DNA of 64,000 bases, from positions 186,001-250,000 of the forward strand of contig NZ_BMLV01000001.1 in NCBI RefSeq assembly GCF_014645495.1, written 5' to 3'. Below, one piece after another: positions 51,797 to 61,325 of this stretch. The notes below the pieces were generated by a model, which saw only the letters and a list, made by a program, of their open reading frames with translations, made no database searches and was not told the DNA's origin. Numbering within the stretch: the first letter of the stretch is position 1; each line of letters begins with the position of its first letter. The stretch comes from Cloacibacterium rupense. GTDB taxonomy: Bacteria; Bacteroidota; Bacteroidia; Flavobacteriales; Weeksellaceae. Position numbers and translations under genes: made by a program.

Positions 51797-54334
51797 ATGG
51801 AGAAAGTAACTAATAATTTTGCCTACGAAGAAACGCTAAAATACTTCAAAGGAGATGATCTGGCAGCGAGAGTTTGGGTAACAAAATATGCCTTAAAAGA
51901 TTCTGATGGTAATATCTACGAAAAAACACCAGATGATATGCACCACAGAATAGCTTCTGAAATTGCAAGAGTGGAAAAAAAATATCCAAATCCACTTTCT
52001 GAAACCGAGATTTTTGATTTAATTAAAAACTTCAAATACATTATTCCGCAAGGTTCTCCAATGACGGGAATTGGTAATAATTTCCAGATTGCATCGCTTT
52101 CTAACTGCTTTGTAATCGGCAACGGGAATGATAGCGATTCTTATGGAAGCATTATGAAAATTGACGAAGAGCAAGTTCAATTGATGAAAAGGAGAGGTGG
52201 AGTTGGGCACGATTTATCATACATTCGTCCGAAAGGTTCTGCAGTAAAAAATTCTGCGCTTACTTCCACTGGTTTAGCGCCATTTATGGAGCGTTATTCT
52301 AATTCTACCAGAGAAGTGGCGCAAGATGGAAGAAGAGGTGCTTTAATGTTGTCAGTTTCTATTAATCATCCTGATTCTGAGGATTTTATCAATGCTAAAT
52401 TAGAGCAAGGAAAAGTTACTGGAGCGAATATTTCGGTGAGAATAGATGATGAGTTTATGAAAGCTGTGAAATCTGCTTCTGAGTATGTGCAGAAATATCC
52501 TGTTTTTAGTAAGAACCCGAAATTTTCTAAGACTATTTATGCTGAGGAATTATGGAAAAAAATTGTTTACAATGCATGGAAATCAGCTGAACCAGGTATT
52601 TTATTTTGGGACACCATTATCAAAGAATCTTTGCCAGATTGTTATGCAGATTTAGGTTTTGAGACGATTTCTACTAATCCTTGCGGCGAAATCCCGCTTT
52701 GTCCGTACGATTCTTGTAGATTAATTGCGATAAATCTGTATTCTTACGTAGAAAATCCATTTACCAAAAAAGCGAAATTTAATTTTGAATTATTCAGAAA
52801 ACACGCTGCTTATGCTCAAAGGATGATGGATGACATCATTGATTTGGAAATGGAAAAAATAGACGCCATTTTAGAAAAAATAAATTCAGATCCTGAAAAT
52901 GAAGAAATAAAACATACAGAAAGGCATCTTTGGGAAAAAATCCGTAAAAAAACATTGCAAGGACGTAGAACTGGCGTAGGAATTACAGCTGAAGGTGATA
53001 TGTTGGCTGCTTTAAATTTAAGATACGGAAGCAAAGAAGCCAATGATTTTTCGGTGGAAGTTCATAAAAATTTGGCACTTTCTGCTTATCGTTCTTCGGT
53101 AGAAATGGCGAAAGAAAGAGGCGCTTTTGAAGTTTATAATGCTGAAAGAGAAAAAAATAATCCTTTCGTTTTAAGAATTAAAGAAGCAGACGAAAATTTG
53201 TATCAAGAAATGGTGAAATATGGCAGAAGAAATATCGCTTTATTAACCATAGCTCCAACTGGAAGTACCAGTTTGATGTCTCAAACTACTTCGGGGATTG
53301 AACCTGTGTTTTTGCCAGTTTATAAGCGTAGAAGAAAGGTAAATCCTAATGATAAAGATGTAAAAGTAGATTTTATTGATGAAGTAGGCGATTCTTGGGA
53401 AGAATACATCGTTTTTCATCATCATTTTAAAACTTGGATGCAAGCCAATGGTTATGACACTTCTAAAAAATATTCTAACGAAGAAATTCAAGAATTAATA
53501 GAAAAATCTCCATATCACAAAGCAACTTCTAATGACATAGATTGGATGAGCAAAGTAGAAATGCAAGGTGCTATTCAAAAATGGGTAGATCATTCTATTT
53601 CAGTAACTATCAATATTCCAAATGAAGCAACAGTTGAACTGGTAAATGATTTGTATATCAAAGCTTGGGAAGTGGGTTGCAAAGGTGTTACGGTTTACAG
53701 AGACGGTTCTAGAAGTGGAGTTTTGGTGGCCGCAGATGACAAAAAAGAGGAGGAAAAAGAAGAATCTCATCTACATACGGAAGCTTTTCCTAAAAAAAGA
53801 CCTCAAATTCTAGAAGCTGATGTGGTGAGATTTCAAAATAATAAAGAAAAATGGATTGCTTTCGTTGGTTTGGTTGATGGTCGTCCTTACGAAATTTTCA
53901 CAGGTTTGTCTGATGATGAAGAAGGTATTTTGCTTCCACGTTGGGTAAATGAAGGTTTAATTATCAAAAATAGAGACGAAAATGGCGTTTCTAGATATGA
54001 TTTTCAATTTAAAAATTTGAGAGGTTATAAAACCACCATTGAAGGACTTTCTCATAAATTTAATCCAGAATTTTGGAATTACGCCAAATTGATTTCAGGA
54101 ACTTTAAGGCACGGAATGCCGATTGAAAATGTGGTAGAATTAATTAACAGACTAGAACTAGATTCAGAATCTATCAATACTTGGAAAGCTGGTGTAGCAA
54201 GAGCTTTGAAACGATATATTCCTGATGGAACAGAAGCAGACGGACAAAAATGCAGTAATTGCGGTTCTGATCAAGTGGTTTACCAAGAAGGTTGCCTGAT
54301 TTGTAAAAATTGTGGAAATTCTAAATGTGGATAA
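51797..54334 (+). CDS. class II (adenosylcobalamin-dependent) ribonucleotide reductase
   Basis: An 845-residue enzyme reducing ribonucleotides to deoxyribonucleotides without oxygen, using coenzyme B12. Landmarks: SLSNCFVIG (first redox Cys), RRGGVGHDLSYIRPKG, STNPCGEIPLC (radical-site Cys and flanking NxCxE), and APTGSTSLMSQTTSGIEPVF. Residues about 660-820 form the extra C-terminal domain of the NrdJ/NrdZ-like group, and the end CSNCGSDQVVYQEGCLICKNCG carries Cys pairs for zinc or for re-reduction. Promoter and terminator show it is a single-gene unit. No cobalamin riboswitch fits in the very short leader. Confidence 0.93.
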   Translation: MEKVTNNFAYEETLKYFKGDDLAARVWVTKYALKDSDGNIYEKTPDDMHHRIASEIARVEKKYPNPLSETEIFDLIKNFKYIIPQGSPMTGIGNNFQIASLSNCFVIGNGNDSDSYGSIMKIDEEQVQLMKRRGGVGHDLSYIRPKGSAVKNSALTSTGLAPFMERYSNSTREVAQDGRRGALMLSVSINHPDSEDFINAKLEQGKVTGANISVRIDDEFMKAVKSASEYVQKYPVFSKNPKFSKTIYAEELWKKIVYNAWKSAEPGILFWDTIIKESLPDCYADLGFETISTNPCGEIPLCPYDSCRLIAINLYSYVENPFTKKAKFNFELFRKHAAYAQRMMDDIIDLEMEKIDAILEKINSDPENEEIKHTERHLWEKIRKKTLQGRRTGVGITAEGDMLAALNLRYGSKEANDFSVEVHKNLALSAYRSSVEMAKERGAFEVYNAEREKNNPFVLRIKEADENLYQEMVKYGRRNIALLTIAPTGSTSLMSQTTSGIEPVFLPVYKRRRKVNPNDKDVKVDFIDEVGDSWEEYIVFHHHFKTWMQANGYDTSKKYSNEEIQELIEKSPYHKATSNDIDWMSKVEMQGAIQKWVDHSISVTINIPNEATVELVNDLYIKAWEVGCKGVTVYRDGSRSGVLVAADDKKEEEKEESHLHTEAFPKKRPQILEADVVRFQNNKEKWIAFVGLVDGRPYEIFTGLSDDEEGILLPRWVNEGLIIKNRDENGVSRYDFQFKNLRGYKTTIEGLSHKFNPEFWNYAKLISGTLRHGMPIENVVELINRLELDSESINTWKAGVARALKRYIPDGTEADGQKCSNCGSDQVVYQEGCLICKNCGNSKCG

Positions 54335-54436
54335 GAGTCGGAAGATGGAAGACGGAAGTCCGAAGAATAAAAAGTTGATTTTTATTTTGTCTTTTCGTAG
54401 GAATCTAAATAATTTAATACAATTCATTAAACAATG

Positions 54437-54461
54437 AGCCACAAACTTTTGTGGCTTTTTA
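54437..54461 (+). terminator. terminator of the ribonucleotide reductase gene
   Basis: AGCCACAAA (54437-54445) / TTTGTGGCT (54448-54456) followed by TTTTT; about 100 bp after the stop. Confidence 0.8.
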
Positions 54462-54478
54462 ATTTTATAATATCTTTG
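54449..54478 (+). promoter_or_regulatory. promoter of the small membrane protein gene
   Basis: TTG (54449-54451, within TTTTG), 19-bp spacer, TATCTTTG (54471-54478). The -33 box is part of the 3' arm of the preceding terminator. Confidence 0.6.
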
Positions 54479-54497
54479 AGATTGTTAATAAATAATA

Positions 54498-54968
54498 ATG
54501 GATAATAATTCTTCAAAAAGAAATTTATTTTTAATTTCTGCGTCTACCATATTTTTTTGGCTTGGATTGAGTATGATTCAAGGATTTTCAGTAAGGTTAA
54601 TTAGGGATTTATTGACTTATATTGGCTCAAATAATGTTTTGACCTATCTTATAGGTCTAATTATTGAAATTTCAATTATTATTTTTGGACTTTTATATTT
54701 GTTTAAACAATTAAAAACGGAAAAAATTTCTAATGAAAAACTTTTCAAAACCTCAAATATAATTTTAGTTGTAGGTTATTTGTTAAACTTCGCAAATGCT
54801 TTTTTTTATAATATATTTGATATGAACATTTATAACGCTAATATTACCAAATATTTAGAGTTCTATTCGTCAATTTATGTTAGTATAATTCAGTTTATTG
54901 TAGAAATTTTCCCATTAATATTTATTGGTTATCTTGTTATGAAAAGTAAATCACAACCACAATCTTAA
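54498..54968 (+). CDS. four-TM membrane protein of unknown function
   Basis: A 156-residue integral membrane protein with TM segments at about residues 9-28 (NLFLISASTIFFWLGLSMIQ), 45-67 (VLTYLIGLIIEISIIIFGLL), 87-108 and 128-148. No charged or His motif suggests transport or catalysis. Not recognised as a family. 26 bp before the amino acid permease, possibly co-transcribed with it. Confidence 0.65.
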   Translation: MDNNSSKRNLFLISASTIFFWLGLSMIQGFSVRLIRDLLTYIGSNNVLTYLIGLIIEISIIIFGLLYLFKQLKTEKISNEKLFKTSNIILVVGYLLNFANAFFYNIFDMNIYNANITKYLEFYSSIYVSIIQFIVEIFPLIFIGYLVMKSKSQPQS

Positions 54969-54994
54969 CATGAAACTCGAAACAAATTTAAACT

Positions 54995-56407
54995 ATGAAT
55001 AAAAAATTAAAACTTTGGGACGCAACCATGCTCGTAATGGGTTCTATGATTGGAAGCGGAATTTTCATTGTCTCAGCAGATATGATGAGAAATCTCGGTT
55101 CTGGATATTGGCTCATCGTCGTGTGGATTATTACCGGAATTATGACGGTTGCAGCCGCGTTAAGTTACGGAGAACTTTCGGCAATGTTTCCAAAAGCGGG
55201 TGGACAATACACTTACATTACAGAAATTTTCGGAAAAAAACTTGGGTTTTTGTACGGTTGGGGAATGTTTACCGTGATACAAACGGGTACAATCGCTGCA
55301 GTTGCGGTAGCTTTTGGGAAATTTTCGGCGTATCTTTTTCCTGCACTCAATGATGCAGCTCCGATTTTCCAAAGTGGAGATTTTAAAATTACTTGGATTC
55401 AAATTGTTGGTATTGCGATTATTCTGTTGCTTACTTATATTAATACTAGAGGTGTTGAGAGCGGAAAATTGCTTCAAAACTTATTCACAGGTTCTAAAAT
55501 TGTTGCGCTTTTAGGCTTGATTTTTTTAGGATTTATTTTGGTGAAAGAATCTTTTTGGAATGGTAACATGAGTTTCGGTTGGGATTCTTTCAATAATTTG
55601 GTCAAAGATGAAAAAGGAAATTATTTGAAAATCGGTTGGGATTCTATTTCTGGAGCTACGCTTTTTGGTGGAATTGCCGCTGCAATGGTAGGTTCTGTAT
55701 TTAGTTCTGTAGCTTGGGAAAACGTAACTTTCGTTTCGGGAGAGATAGAAAATCCACAGAAAAATGTGGTAAAAGCAATGGTTTTGGGAACGATTTCAGT
55801 GATGGTTCTTTATCTTTTGGTGAATTTTGTTTACCTGAATGCATTAGACAGAGATTCCATCGCTTTTGCTGCGAATGATAGAGTAGCAGTTGCTGCTTCA
55901 GAGAAAATGTTTGGAAGTGTAGGAACTATTATTATGGCGGTTCTCGTCATGATTTCTACTTTTGGCTGTGTCAATGGGATTGTTTTGGCAGGAGCTAGAG
56001 TTTTTCAGACGATGGCAAAAGACGGCCTTTTCTTAAAATCTGCTATCGAAAATAATAAAAATGGTGTTCCCGAAAAATCTCTTTGGATGCAAGGAATTTG
56101 GGCTTCGCTTCTTGCTTTGAGCGGACAATACGGCGATTTATTAGATATGATATCTTTTGTAATTGTCTTATTTTATATGATTACCGTTTTTGGTGTAATC
56201 TACATGAGAATTAAAAAACCAGACGTAGAAAGAAGTTACAAAACGTGGTTGTATCCTGTTACGCCATTGATTTATTTGCTGATTGGAACAGCTTTTTGTG
56301 TGCTTTTATTTATTTACAAACCAAATTACACTTGGCCAGGATTGCTTCTTATTTTGATAGGTTTACCAGTGTATTATTTGATTAATAGAAGGAATTCTGA
56401 GAATTAA
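54995..56407 (+). CDS. APC-family amino acid permease
   Basis: A 470-residue inner-membrane transporter with about 12 TM segments. Signature: WDATMLVMGSMIGSGIFIVS (unwound TM1 with GSGIF), ALSYGELSAMFPKAGGQYTY (TM2) and the TM6 region SSVAWENVTFVSGEIENPQKN. It imports or exchanges an amino acid with protons or another amino acid; substrate unknown. Ends in a clear terminator. Confidence 0.9.
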   Translation: MNKKLKLWDATMLVMGSMIGSGIFIVSADMMRNLGSGYWLIVVWIITGIMTVAAALSYGELSAMFPKAGGQYTYITEIFGKKLGFLYGWGMFTVIQTGTIAAVAVAFGKFSAYLFPALNDAAPIFQSGDFKITWIQIVGIAIILLLTYINTRGVESGKLLQNLFTGSKIVALLGLIFLGFILVKESFWNGNMSFGWDSFNNLVKDEKGNYLKIGWDSISGATLFGGIAAAMVGSVFSSVAWENVTFVSGEIENPQKNVVKAMVLGTISVMVLYLLVNFVYLNALDRDSIAFAANDRVAVAASEKMFGSVGTIIMAVLVMISTFGCVNGIVLAGARVFQTMAKDGLFLKSAIENNKNGVPEKSLWMQGIWASLLALSGQYGDLLDMISFVIVLFYMITVFGVIYMRIKKPDVERSYKTWLYPVTPLIYLLIGTAFCVLLFIYKPNYTWPGLLLILIGLPVYYLINRRNSEN

Positions 56408-56434
56408 AGAATTAATAAAGAAATTAATGATTAG

Positions 56435-56460
56435 AGTCGGGCTTTTGTCCGACTTTTTTT
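56435..56460 (+). terminator. permease terminator
   Basis: AGTCGG-GCTTTTGT-CCGACT followed by a run of T. Confidence 0.85.
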
Positions 56461-56473
56461 ATTGGGAAATTCA

Positions 56474-57030
56474 TTATGATTTAGCTGAAATTTTAGCAAA
56501 ATTTTCATGTGATAGTATACCTAAATCAACATAATTTTTTAGCTCATTAGTTGCTTGAAAAATTTTTCTTTTATGTTCAATTTGAAAGTTACACTTTATT
56601 ATTTTCCTGTATTTAGAGTAATAATTAATTCATTATTGATTCCGTCTGAAAATCTATCAGAAAACGCAGACATTCCGCTTGAAATTAATTGTCCTTTAAA
56701 AGGACCAGTACTAATTTGAATAGACTTTATATCTTCTAAATTGTAACTATCATTATTGATTGCAATTTTTGAAAAATCAAAAATAAGTTCTCCGTTTAAT
56801 TTTCCCTTTAGTTGTTGTGGAAAAAAAGAATTTATTAATCCTAAAAATATTGCACTTACAGAAATGAATCCCATAATTTGTGCTAAACTGTCGTTAATGA
56901 ATTCAGCATTCTTTATTAAATAAAATTTAATTGCTAGAATCACAAAAGAAAGTAAAGCGATTCCAAATAAAATTCTTTTTCTTGTCCATACAAATTTTTC
57001 TGATTCTGTGTAAATTTTAAACTTTGTCAT
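56474..57030 (-). pseudogene. two-TM hypothetical protein with a -1 frameshift
   Basis: From the ATG at 57030 the frame gives 143 residues (MTKFKIYTESEKFVWTRKRI, two TM segments at about 22-41 and 50-68, then a beta-type domain ending ELIITLNTGK) and stops at 56601-56599. If one base is re-read in the AAAA run at 56605-56602, the frame continues for 42 residues (IIKCNFQIEHKRKIFQATNE and on) to a TAA at 56474. The extension reads like a genuine helical C-terminus. A one-base deletion in an A-run is the simplest cause; programmed -1 slippage is possible. Confidence 0.75.
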
Positions 57031-57116
57031 TTTTATATTACTGATATCTCTCAAATTTACACAATTCACTTAAACTTTCTCAAAAAAATTCCCGAAATTT
57101 GACTAAAATTTCTTTC

Positions 57117-58043
57117 ATGTCGCATTCTCACGAACACAGTCATAGTCACGTTCCACAACTAGATTTGAACTCAAAAAAATTAAGAAACGCATTCTATATA
57201 GGTATTTTTCTCAACTCGGCTTTTGTTGTGATAGAAGCAGTAGTTGGTTGGTGGCAAAATTCTTTGGCATTGCTTTCAGATGCGGGTCACAATCTAAGCG
57301 ATGTGGTGAGTTTGATTTTGGCTTTAATTGCTTTTAAATTAATGTATTCAAAAGCTACACAATCATATACTTACGGTTACAAAAAAGTGACGGTTTTGGT
57401 AGCATTGCTTAATGCGATTATTCTGTTTCTGGCAGTTGGCGGTATTATTTACGAAGCTATTTTTAGATTTTATAATCCCCAACCTTTACAAGGTAAAATT
57501 ATGGCAATTGTAGCATTTGTTGGAATTATCATCAACTCTCTGACTGCATATTTTTTCATGAAAGATAAAGACGCTGACCTTAATGTGAAAGGGGCGTATC
57601 TACACATGGCAGCAGATGCTTTGGTGAGTTTGGGTGTGGTAATTGCTGGTGTGGTGATTATTTTTACCAATTGGTTTTGGCTAGATGCTGTGATGAGTAT
57701 TGTAATTGCATTGGTGATTCTTTATGGAACATGGAGTTTGTTTACTCAAAGTCTAAAACTAGCTCTTGACGGAGTTCCGGAAGGAGTAGATTTCAATAAA
57801 TTAAAAGAACAAATTCTTGGAATAGAAGGCGTAAAAGATTTTAAACATCTTCATATTTGGGCACTGAGTACTACCGAAAATGCACTTACAGCTCATCTTC
57901 AAGTAGATAAAAGTCTTTCTCTAGACCAGATTGAAAATCTAAAAGATAAAGTAAAACACGAACTAGAACATTATAATGTACAGCATTCTACTTTAGAAAT
58001 TTATTTTAATGATAGAGAATTCTTGGAGGAAGAAATGCTATAA
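57117..58043 (+). CDS. cation diffusion facilitator (Zn/Co/Cd exporter)
   Basis: A 308-residue CDF transporter from the ATG at 57117; the upstream TTG at 57099 is less likely. His-rich start (MSHSHEHSHSHVP), six TM segments, and the metal sites in SLALLSDAGHNLSDVVSLIL (TM2) and YLHMAADALVSLGVV (TM5, HxxxD). The C-terminal cytoplasmic domain has KHLHIWALS, the usual metal-dimer strand. It exports Zn2+ or similar by proton antiport. Monocistronic, with strong terminator. Confidence 0.93.
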   Translation: MSHSHEHSHSHVPQLDLNSKKLRNAFYIGIFLNSAFVVIEAVVGWWQNSLALLSDAGHNLSDVVSLILALIAFKLMYSKATQSYTYGYKKVTVLVALLNAIILFLAVGGIIYEAIFRFYNPQPLQGKIMAIVAFVGIIINSLTAYFFMKDKDADLNVKGAYLHMAADALVSLGVVIAGVVIIFTNWFWLDAVMSIVIALVILYGTWSLFTQSLKLALDGVPEGVDFNKLKEQILGIEGVKDFKHLHIWALSTTENALTAHLQVDKSLSLDQIENLKDKVKHELEHYNVQHSTLEIYFNDREFLEEEML

Positions 58044-58095
58044 AAGTTATAAGTAATGAAGTATGAGTTATGAGTTGGAAATTTTGATTTAATAC

Positions 58096-58136
58096 AAAAA
58101 GACTCCTGTTCAAACTTTGAACAGGAGTTTTTGTTT
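58096..58136. terminator. bidirectional terminator between the CDF and pntB genes
   Basis: ACTCCTGTTCAAA (58102-58114) / TTTGAACAGGAGT (58116-58128), 12-13 bp stem, A-run and T-run on both sides. Confidence 0.9.
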
Positions 58137-58201
58137 TTATAGTTTATAAAAATCAAAGATTTTTCTTCCTTTAAGATTTGAGGGAACGAAAATCTTTAAT
58201 T

Positions 58202-59608
58202 TTACAGATTTTTAATTTCAGAAATTAAATCTTGCAGTACTTTCTTGGCATCACCAAAAAGCATCGAAGTTTTTGGTCTGTAGAATAATTCGTTTTCTAT
58301 TCCTGCATAACCAGGTTTCATACTTCGTTTGTTTACAATTACGTTTTTAGCGAGTTCTACCTCTAGAATTGGCATTCCGTAAATAGGAGAGGATGTGTCT
58401 TCTTTAGCAGCAGGGTTTACTACGTCATTTGCTCCAAGAATTAAAACTACATCTGCAGTTGAAAATTCTTCATTGGCTTGTTCCATTTCCATTAATTTTT
58501 CGTAAGGAACATCGGTTTCTGCTAAAAGTACATTCATATGTCCTGGCATTCTACCAGCTACGGGATGTATCGCATAGAAAACATCTACACCTTTGCTTTC
58601 TAGTAATTTTTCTAATTCGTGACAAGCGTGTTGAGCTTGAGCTACTGCCAATCCGTATCCTGGAACAATCATTACTTTGCTGGCATAGGTCATTAAAACG
58701 GCAGTGTCACTCAGGGTAACTTCTTTTACAGTCCCTCCGCTAGAAGAACTTCCGCCTTCAGATTTTTTGTTTCCGCCGAAAGAACCAATCAGTACATTTA
58801 ATAAAGAACGATTCATGGCGTTGCACATCAAAATGGTTAATAAAGTTCCTGCAGCACCCACTAAAATACCACCAGTTAACATGACTTTGTTGTCATACAA
58901 AAATCCTCCACAAGCTGCGGCAACTCCCGTAAATGAATTTAATAAAGAAATGACAACAGGCATATCTGCTCCACCAATTGGGAAAACGAAAAGTAAACCG
59001 TAAAGCAATGATAATATGAAAATTACATAGAATAAATAATTGCTTTCTGGACTGAAATTCAAAACTAAATAAACAGATAATCCTAAAATGGCTAATAGAA
59101 TTCCGATATTAATAAATTGTTGGCCCGGAAAAGCAAAGTCTTTTTTGATATTTCCATTGAGTTTTCCCCAAGCAATCATACTTCCTGCAAATGAAACTGA
59201 ACCGATGATTAGCCCTAAAAGTATGATGGAAAGTGTTCCTAAATTAACAGAATTTTCTGAATTGTGAACCAAATGATTGTATTCTACCAAAGAAATAAGA
59301 GCAGCACAAGCGCCTCCCATTCCGTTGAAAATACTTACCATTTGTGGCATAGCCGTCATTTTTACTTTTTTGGCAGCTAAAGCACCTACAATGGTACCGA
59401 TGAGAATTCCCCCAAAAATCCAAGCATAATTTCCTAATTTTTGACCTTCGTCATCTTGATAGAGAAAAATAGTTCCTAAAATGGCTACTACCATTCCTGC
59501 TGCGGCTAATAAATTCCCTTTTCTAGCAGTGGCAGGGTTAGAGAGCATTTTTAATCCTAAAATAAAGGTAATAGAGCCTATTAAATAAAGTATTGTAAGT
59601 AATCCCAT
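58202..59608 (-). CDS. pntB: NAD(P) transhydrogenase subunit beta
   Basis: A 468-residue subunit with about 9 TM segments and the cytoplasmic NADP(H)-binding domain III (VMIVPGYGLAVAQAQHACHE and ADVVLILGANDVVNPAA, KRSMKPGYAGIENELF). With PntAA and PntAB it uses the proton gradient to drive hydride transfer from NADH to NADP. Last of the three genes, 87 bp after pntAB; that gap carries GATGGATG/CATCCATC inverted words. Confidence 0.95.
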   Translation of the reverse strand: MGLLTILYLIGSITFILGLKMLSNPATARKGNLLAAAGMVVAILGTIFLYQDDEGQKLGNYAWIFGGILIGTIVGALAAKKVKMTAMPQMVSIFNGMGGACAALISLVEYNHLVHNSENSVNLGTLSIILLGLIIGSVSFAGSMIAWGKLNGNIKKDFAFPGQQFINIGILLAILGLSVYLVLNFSPESNYLFYVIFILSLLYGLLFVFPIGGADMPVVISLLNSFTGVAAACGGFLYDNKVMLTGGILVGAAGTLLTILMCNAMNRSLLNVLIGSFGGNKKSEGGSSSSGGTVKEVTLSDTAVLMTYASKVMIVPGYGLAVAQAQHACHELEKLLESKGVDVFYAIHPVAGRMPGHMNVLLAETDVPYEKLMEMEQANEEFSTADVVLILGANDVVNPAAKEDTSSPIYGMPILEVELAKNVIVNKRSMKPGYAGIENELFYRPKTSMLFGDAKKVLQDLISEIKNL

Positions 59609-59695
59609 GATTTTGATTTTTTAGATGGATGCTGGGTGTTAGAAGTTGGGTGTAATTTTTAAACATCCATCATCAAACATCAGACATCCTGCGCA

Positions 59696-60004
59696 TTATT
59701 TTTTCTTTTTACTAAACATTTCTAGCATACGGTCTGTTACTACAAAGCCGCCAACTACATTTAATGTTCCTAAAATCACACCGAGAAAACCTAAAATCAA
59801 AGCCAAATAATTATCTGGTTCTGCTTTTCCCATTACTATAATAGCTCCAATAATTACCACTCCGTGTATGGCGTTTGCGCCACTCATTAATGGAGTATGT
59901 AAAACACTAGGCACATGACCTATAACTTCAATTCCTACAAAAATCATCAGAATTACAATGTAGATGATTTGCTGGTTTTGAGTAAACCACTCTATAATAT
60001 CCAT
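59696..60004 (-). CDS. pntAB: NAD(P) transhydrogenase subunit alpha, membrane part
   Basis: A 102-residue protein with three TM segments (IIYIVILMIFVGIEVIGHVP, HGVVIIGAIIVMG, ALILGFLGVILGTLNVVGGF). It is the C-terminal membrane region of PntA encoded separately. The end FVVTDRMLEMFSKKKK is typical. 10 bp after pntAA. Confidence 0.93.
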   Translation of the reverse strand: MDIIEWFTQNQQIIYIVILMIFVGIEVIGHVPSVLHTPLMSGANAIHGVVIIGAIIVMGKAEPDNYLALILGFLGVILGTLNVVGGFVVTDRMLEMFSKKKK

Positions 60005-60014
60005 AAAATAATTT

Positions 60015-61151
60015 TTAATTGTTCATAGCAGGTGATAGCGCAGATTTTACTCTATCATTTATTATTTCACCATTGTGTGTAATACAGGCACCTTTCACTA
60101 GATCATCTTCCCAATTGAGATTAAGGTTCGCATCTTTATCGATGATGAGTTGAAGGAAATTTGAAACATTTTTCCCATACAATTTACTAGCATCAGAAGG
60201 CATGGTAGATTGTAAAGAAGAATTTCCAATTATAGAAACTCCCTTATAATTCACGGTTTCATTATTTTTGGTGTGTGGTGTGTTTCCACCAGTAGAAGCT
60301 GCTAAATCTATAATTACAGAACCATCTCTCATAGAATTAAGCATTTCTTCAGTAATTAAAATCGGAGCTTTTTTCCCTGGAATTTGTGCGGTGGTAATAA
60401 TAATATCAGATTTTGCAACACTTTCAGCAATTCGTTGTTGTTGTTTTTGTTTGTATTCTTCGGTTTGTTCTACAGCATAACCACCAGCAGAACTGGCATC
60501 TGCAGCACCATCAACTTCTACAAATTTAGCCCCAAGGCTCATTACTTCTTCTTTTACAGCAGGTCTGGTATCAAAAACTTCTACCACTGCTCCTAATCTT
60601 TTTGCGGTTGCTATGGCTTGCAAACCAGCAACACCAGCTCCTAAAATTAGAACTTTAGCAGGTGCTATGCTTCCAGCCGCAGTCATAAACATAGGAAAGT
60701 ATCTTCCATATGAATGAGCTGCCAAAAGAACTGCTTTATAACCTGCAATATTGGCTTGAGAGCTCAATACATCCATTGCCTGAGCTCTGGTAGTTCTTGG
60801 AAGCATGTCTAGAGAAAAAGTGGTCATTTTTTTCTCAATAGATTTTAACACATTTTCTCCGTTAGACAACGGTTGGTAAACTCCCAATAAAATTTTAGAA
60901 TTAATTTTTGAAAAATCCTCGTCTAAAGGAGGATGTATTGAAAGCAAAATTTCTGCTTGTTTTAGAACTTCGGCTCTAGATTTTATCTCTGCGCCTACTT
61001 TTTCATATTCTTGATTGTTGTTAAAGGATTTTTCACCTGCACCAGATTCTACAATTACTTTATTGCCTTTTTTTATAAGTGCTGCAGCGGATTCTGCAAG
61101 TAAAGAGACTCTAGTTTCGAAACTTGGTTCTTTTAAAATACCTATGATCAT
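60015..61151 (-). CDS. pntAA: NAD(P) transhydrogenase subunit alpha, NAD-binding part
   Basis: A 378-residue NAD(H)-binding domain I with alanine-dehydrogenase-like fold: GILKEPSFETRVSLLAES, the Rossmann loop ILGAGVAGLQAIATAKRLGA, the mobile loop IPGKKAPILITEEM and VIIDLAASTGGN. First gene of the split pntAA-pntAB-pntB operon. A -7 box TATATTTG lies at 61174-61181 on the minus strand. Confidence 0.94.
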   Translation of the reverse strand: MIIGILKEPSFETRVSLLAESAAALIKKGNKVIVESGAGEKSFNNNQEYEKVGAEIKSRAEVLKQAEILLSIHPPLDEDFSKINSKILLGVYQPLSNGENVLKSIEKKMTTFSLDMLPRTTRAQAMDVLSSQANIAGYKAVLLAAHSYGRYFPMFMTAAGSIAPAKVLILGAGVAGLQAIATAKRLGAVVEVFDTRPAVKEEVMSLGAKFVEVDGAADASSAGGYAVEQTEEYKQKQQQRIAESVAKSDIIITTAQIPGKKAPILITEEMLNSMRDGSVIIDLAASTGGNTPHTKNNETVNYKGVSIIGNSSLQSTMPSDASKLYGKNVSNFLQLIIDKDANLNLNWEDDLVKGACITHNGEIINDRVKSALSPAMNN

Positions 61152-61173
61152 ATTATTAGATTTTTGAGGTACT

Positions 61174-61181
61174 CAAATATA
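61174..61181 (-). promoter_or_regulatory. -7 box of the pnt operon
   Basis: Minus strand TATATTTG, 22 bp before the start. No -33 TTG at the right distance. Confidence 0.45.
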
Positions 61182-61325
61182 TAACGATATTTCGAATAAA
61201 AAAATATGATTTTGATTATGTTTATAGATAATTTATTTAAAATTTATGAATAATATCAGTTTAAGAATGAAAATAATGTAATTTTTGTTACACAAAAAAT
61301 GCTGTAACTTTTTAAAGAAAAATGA

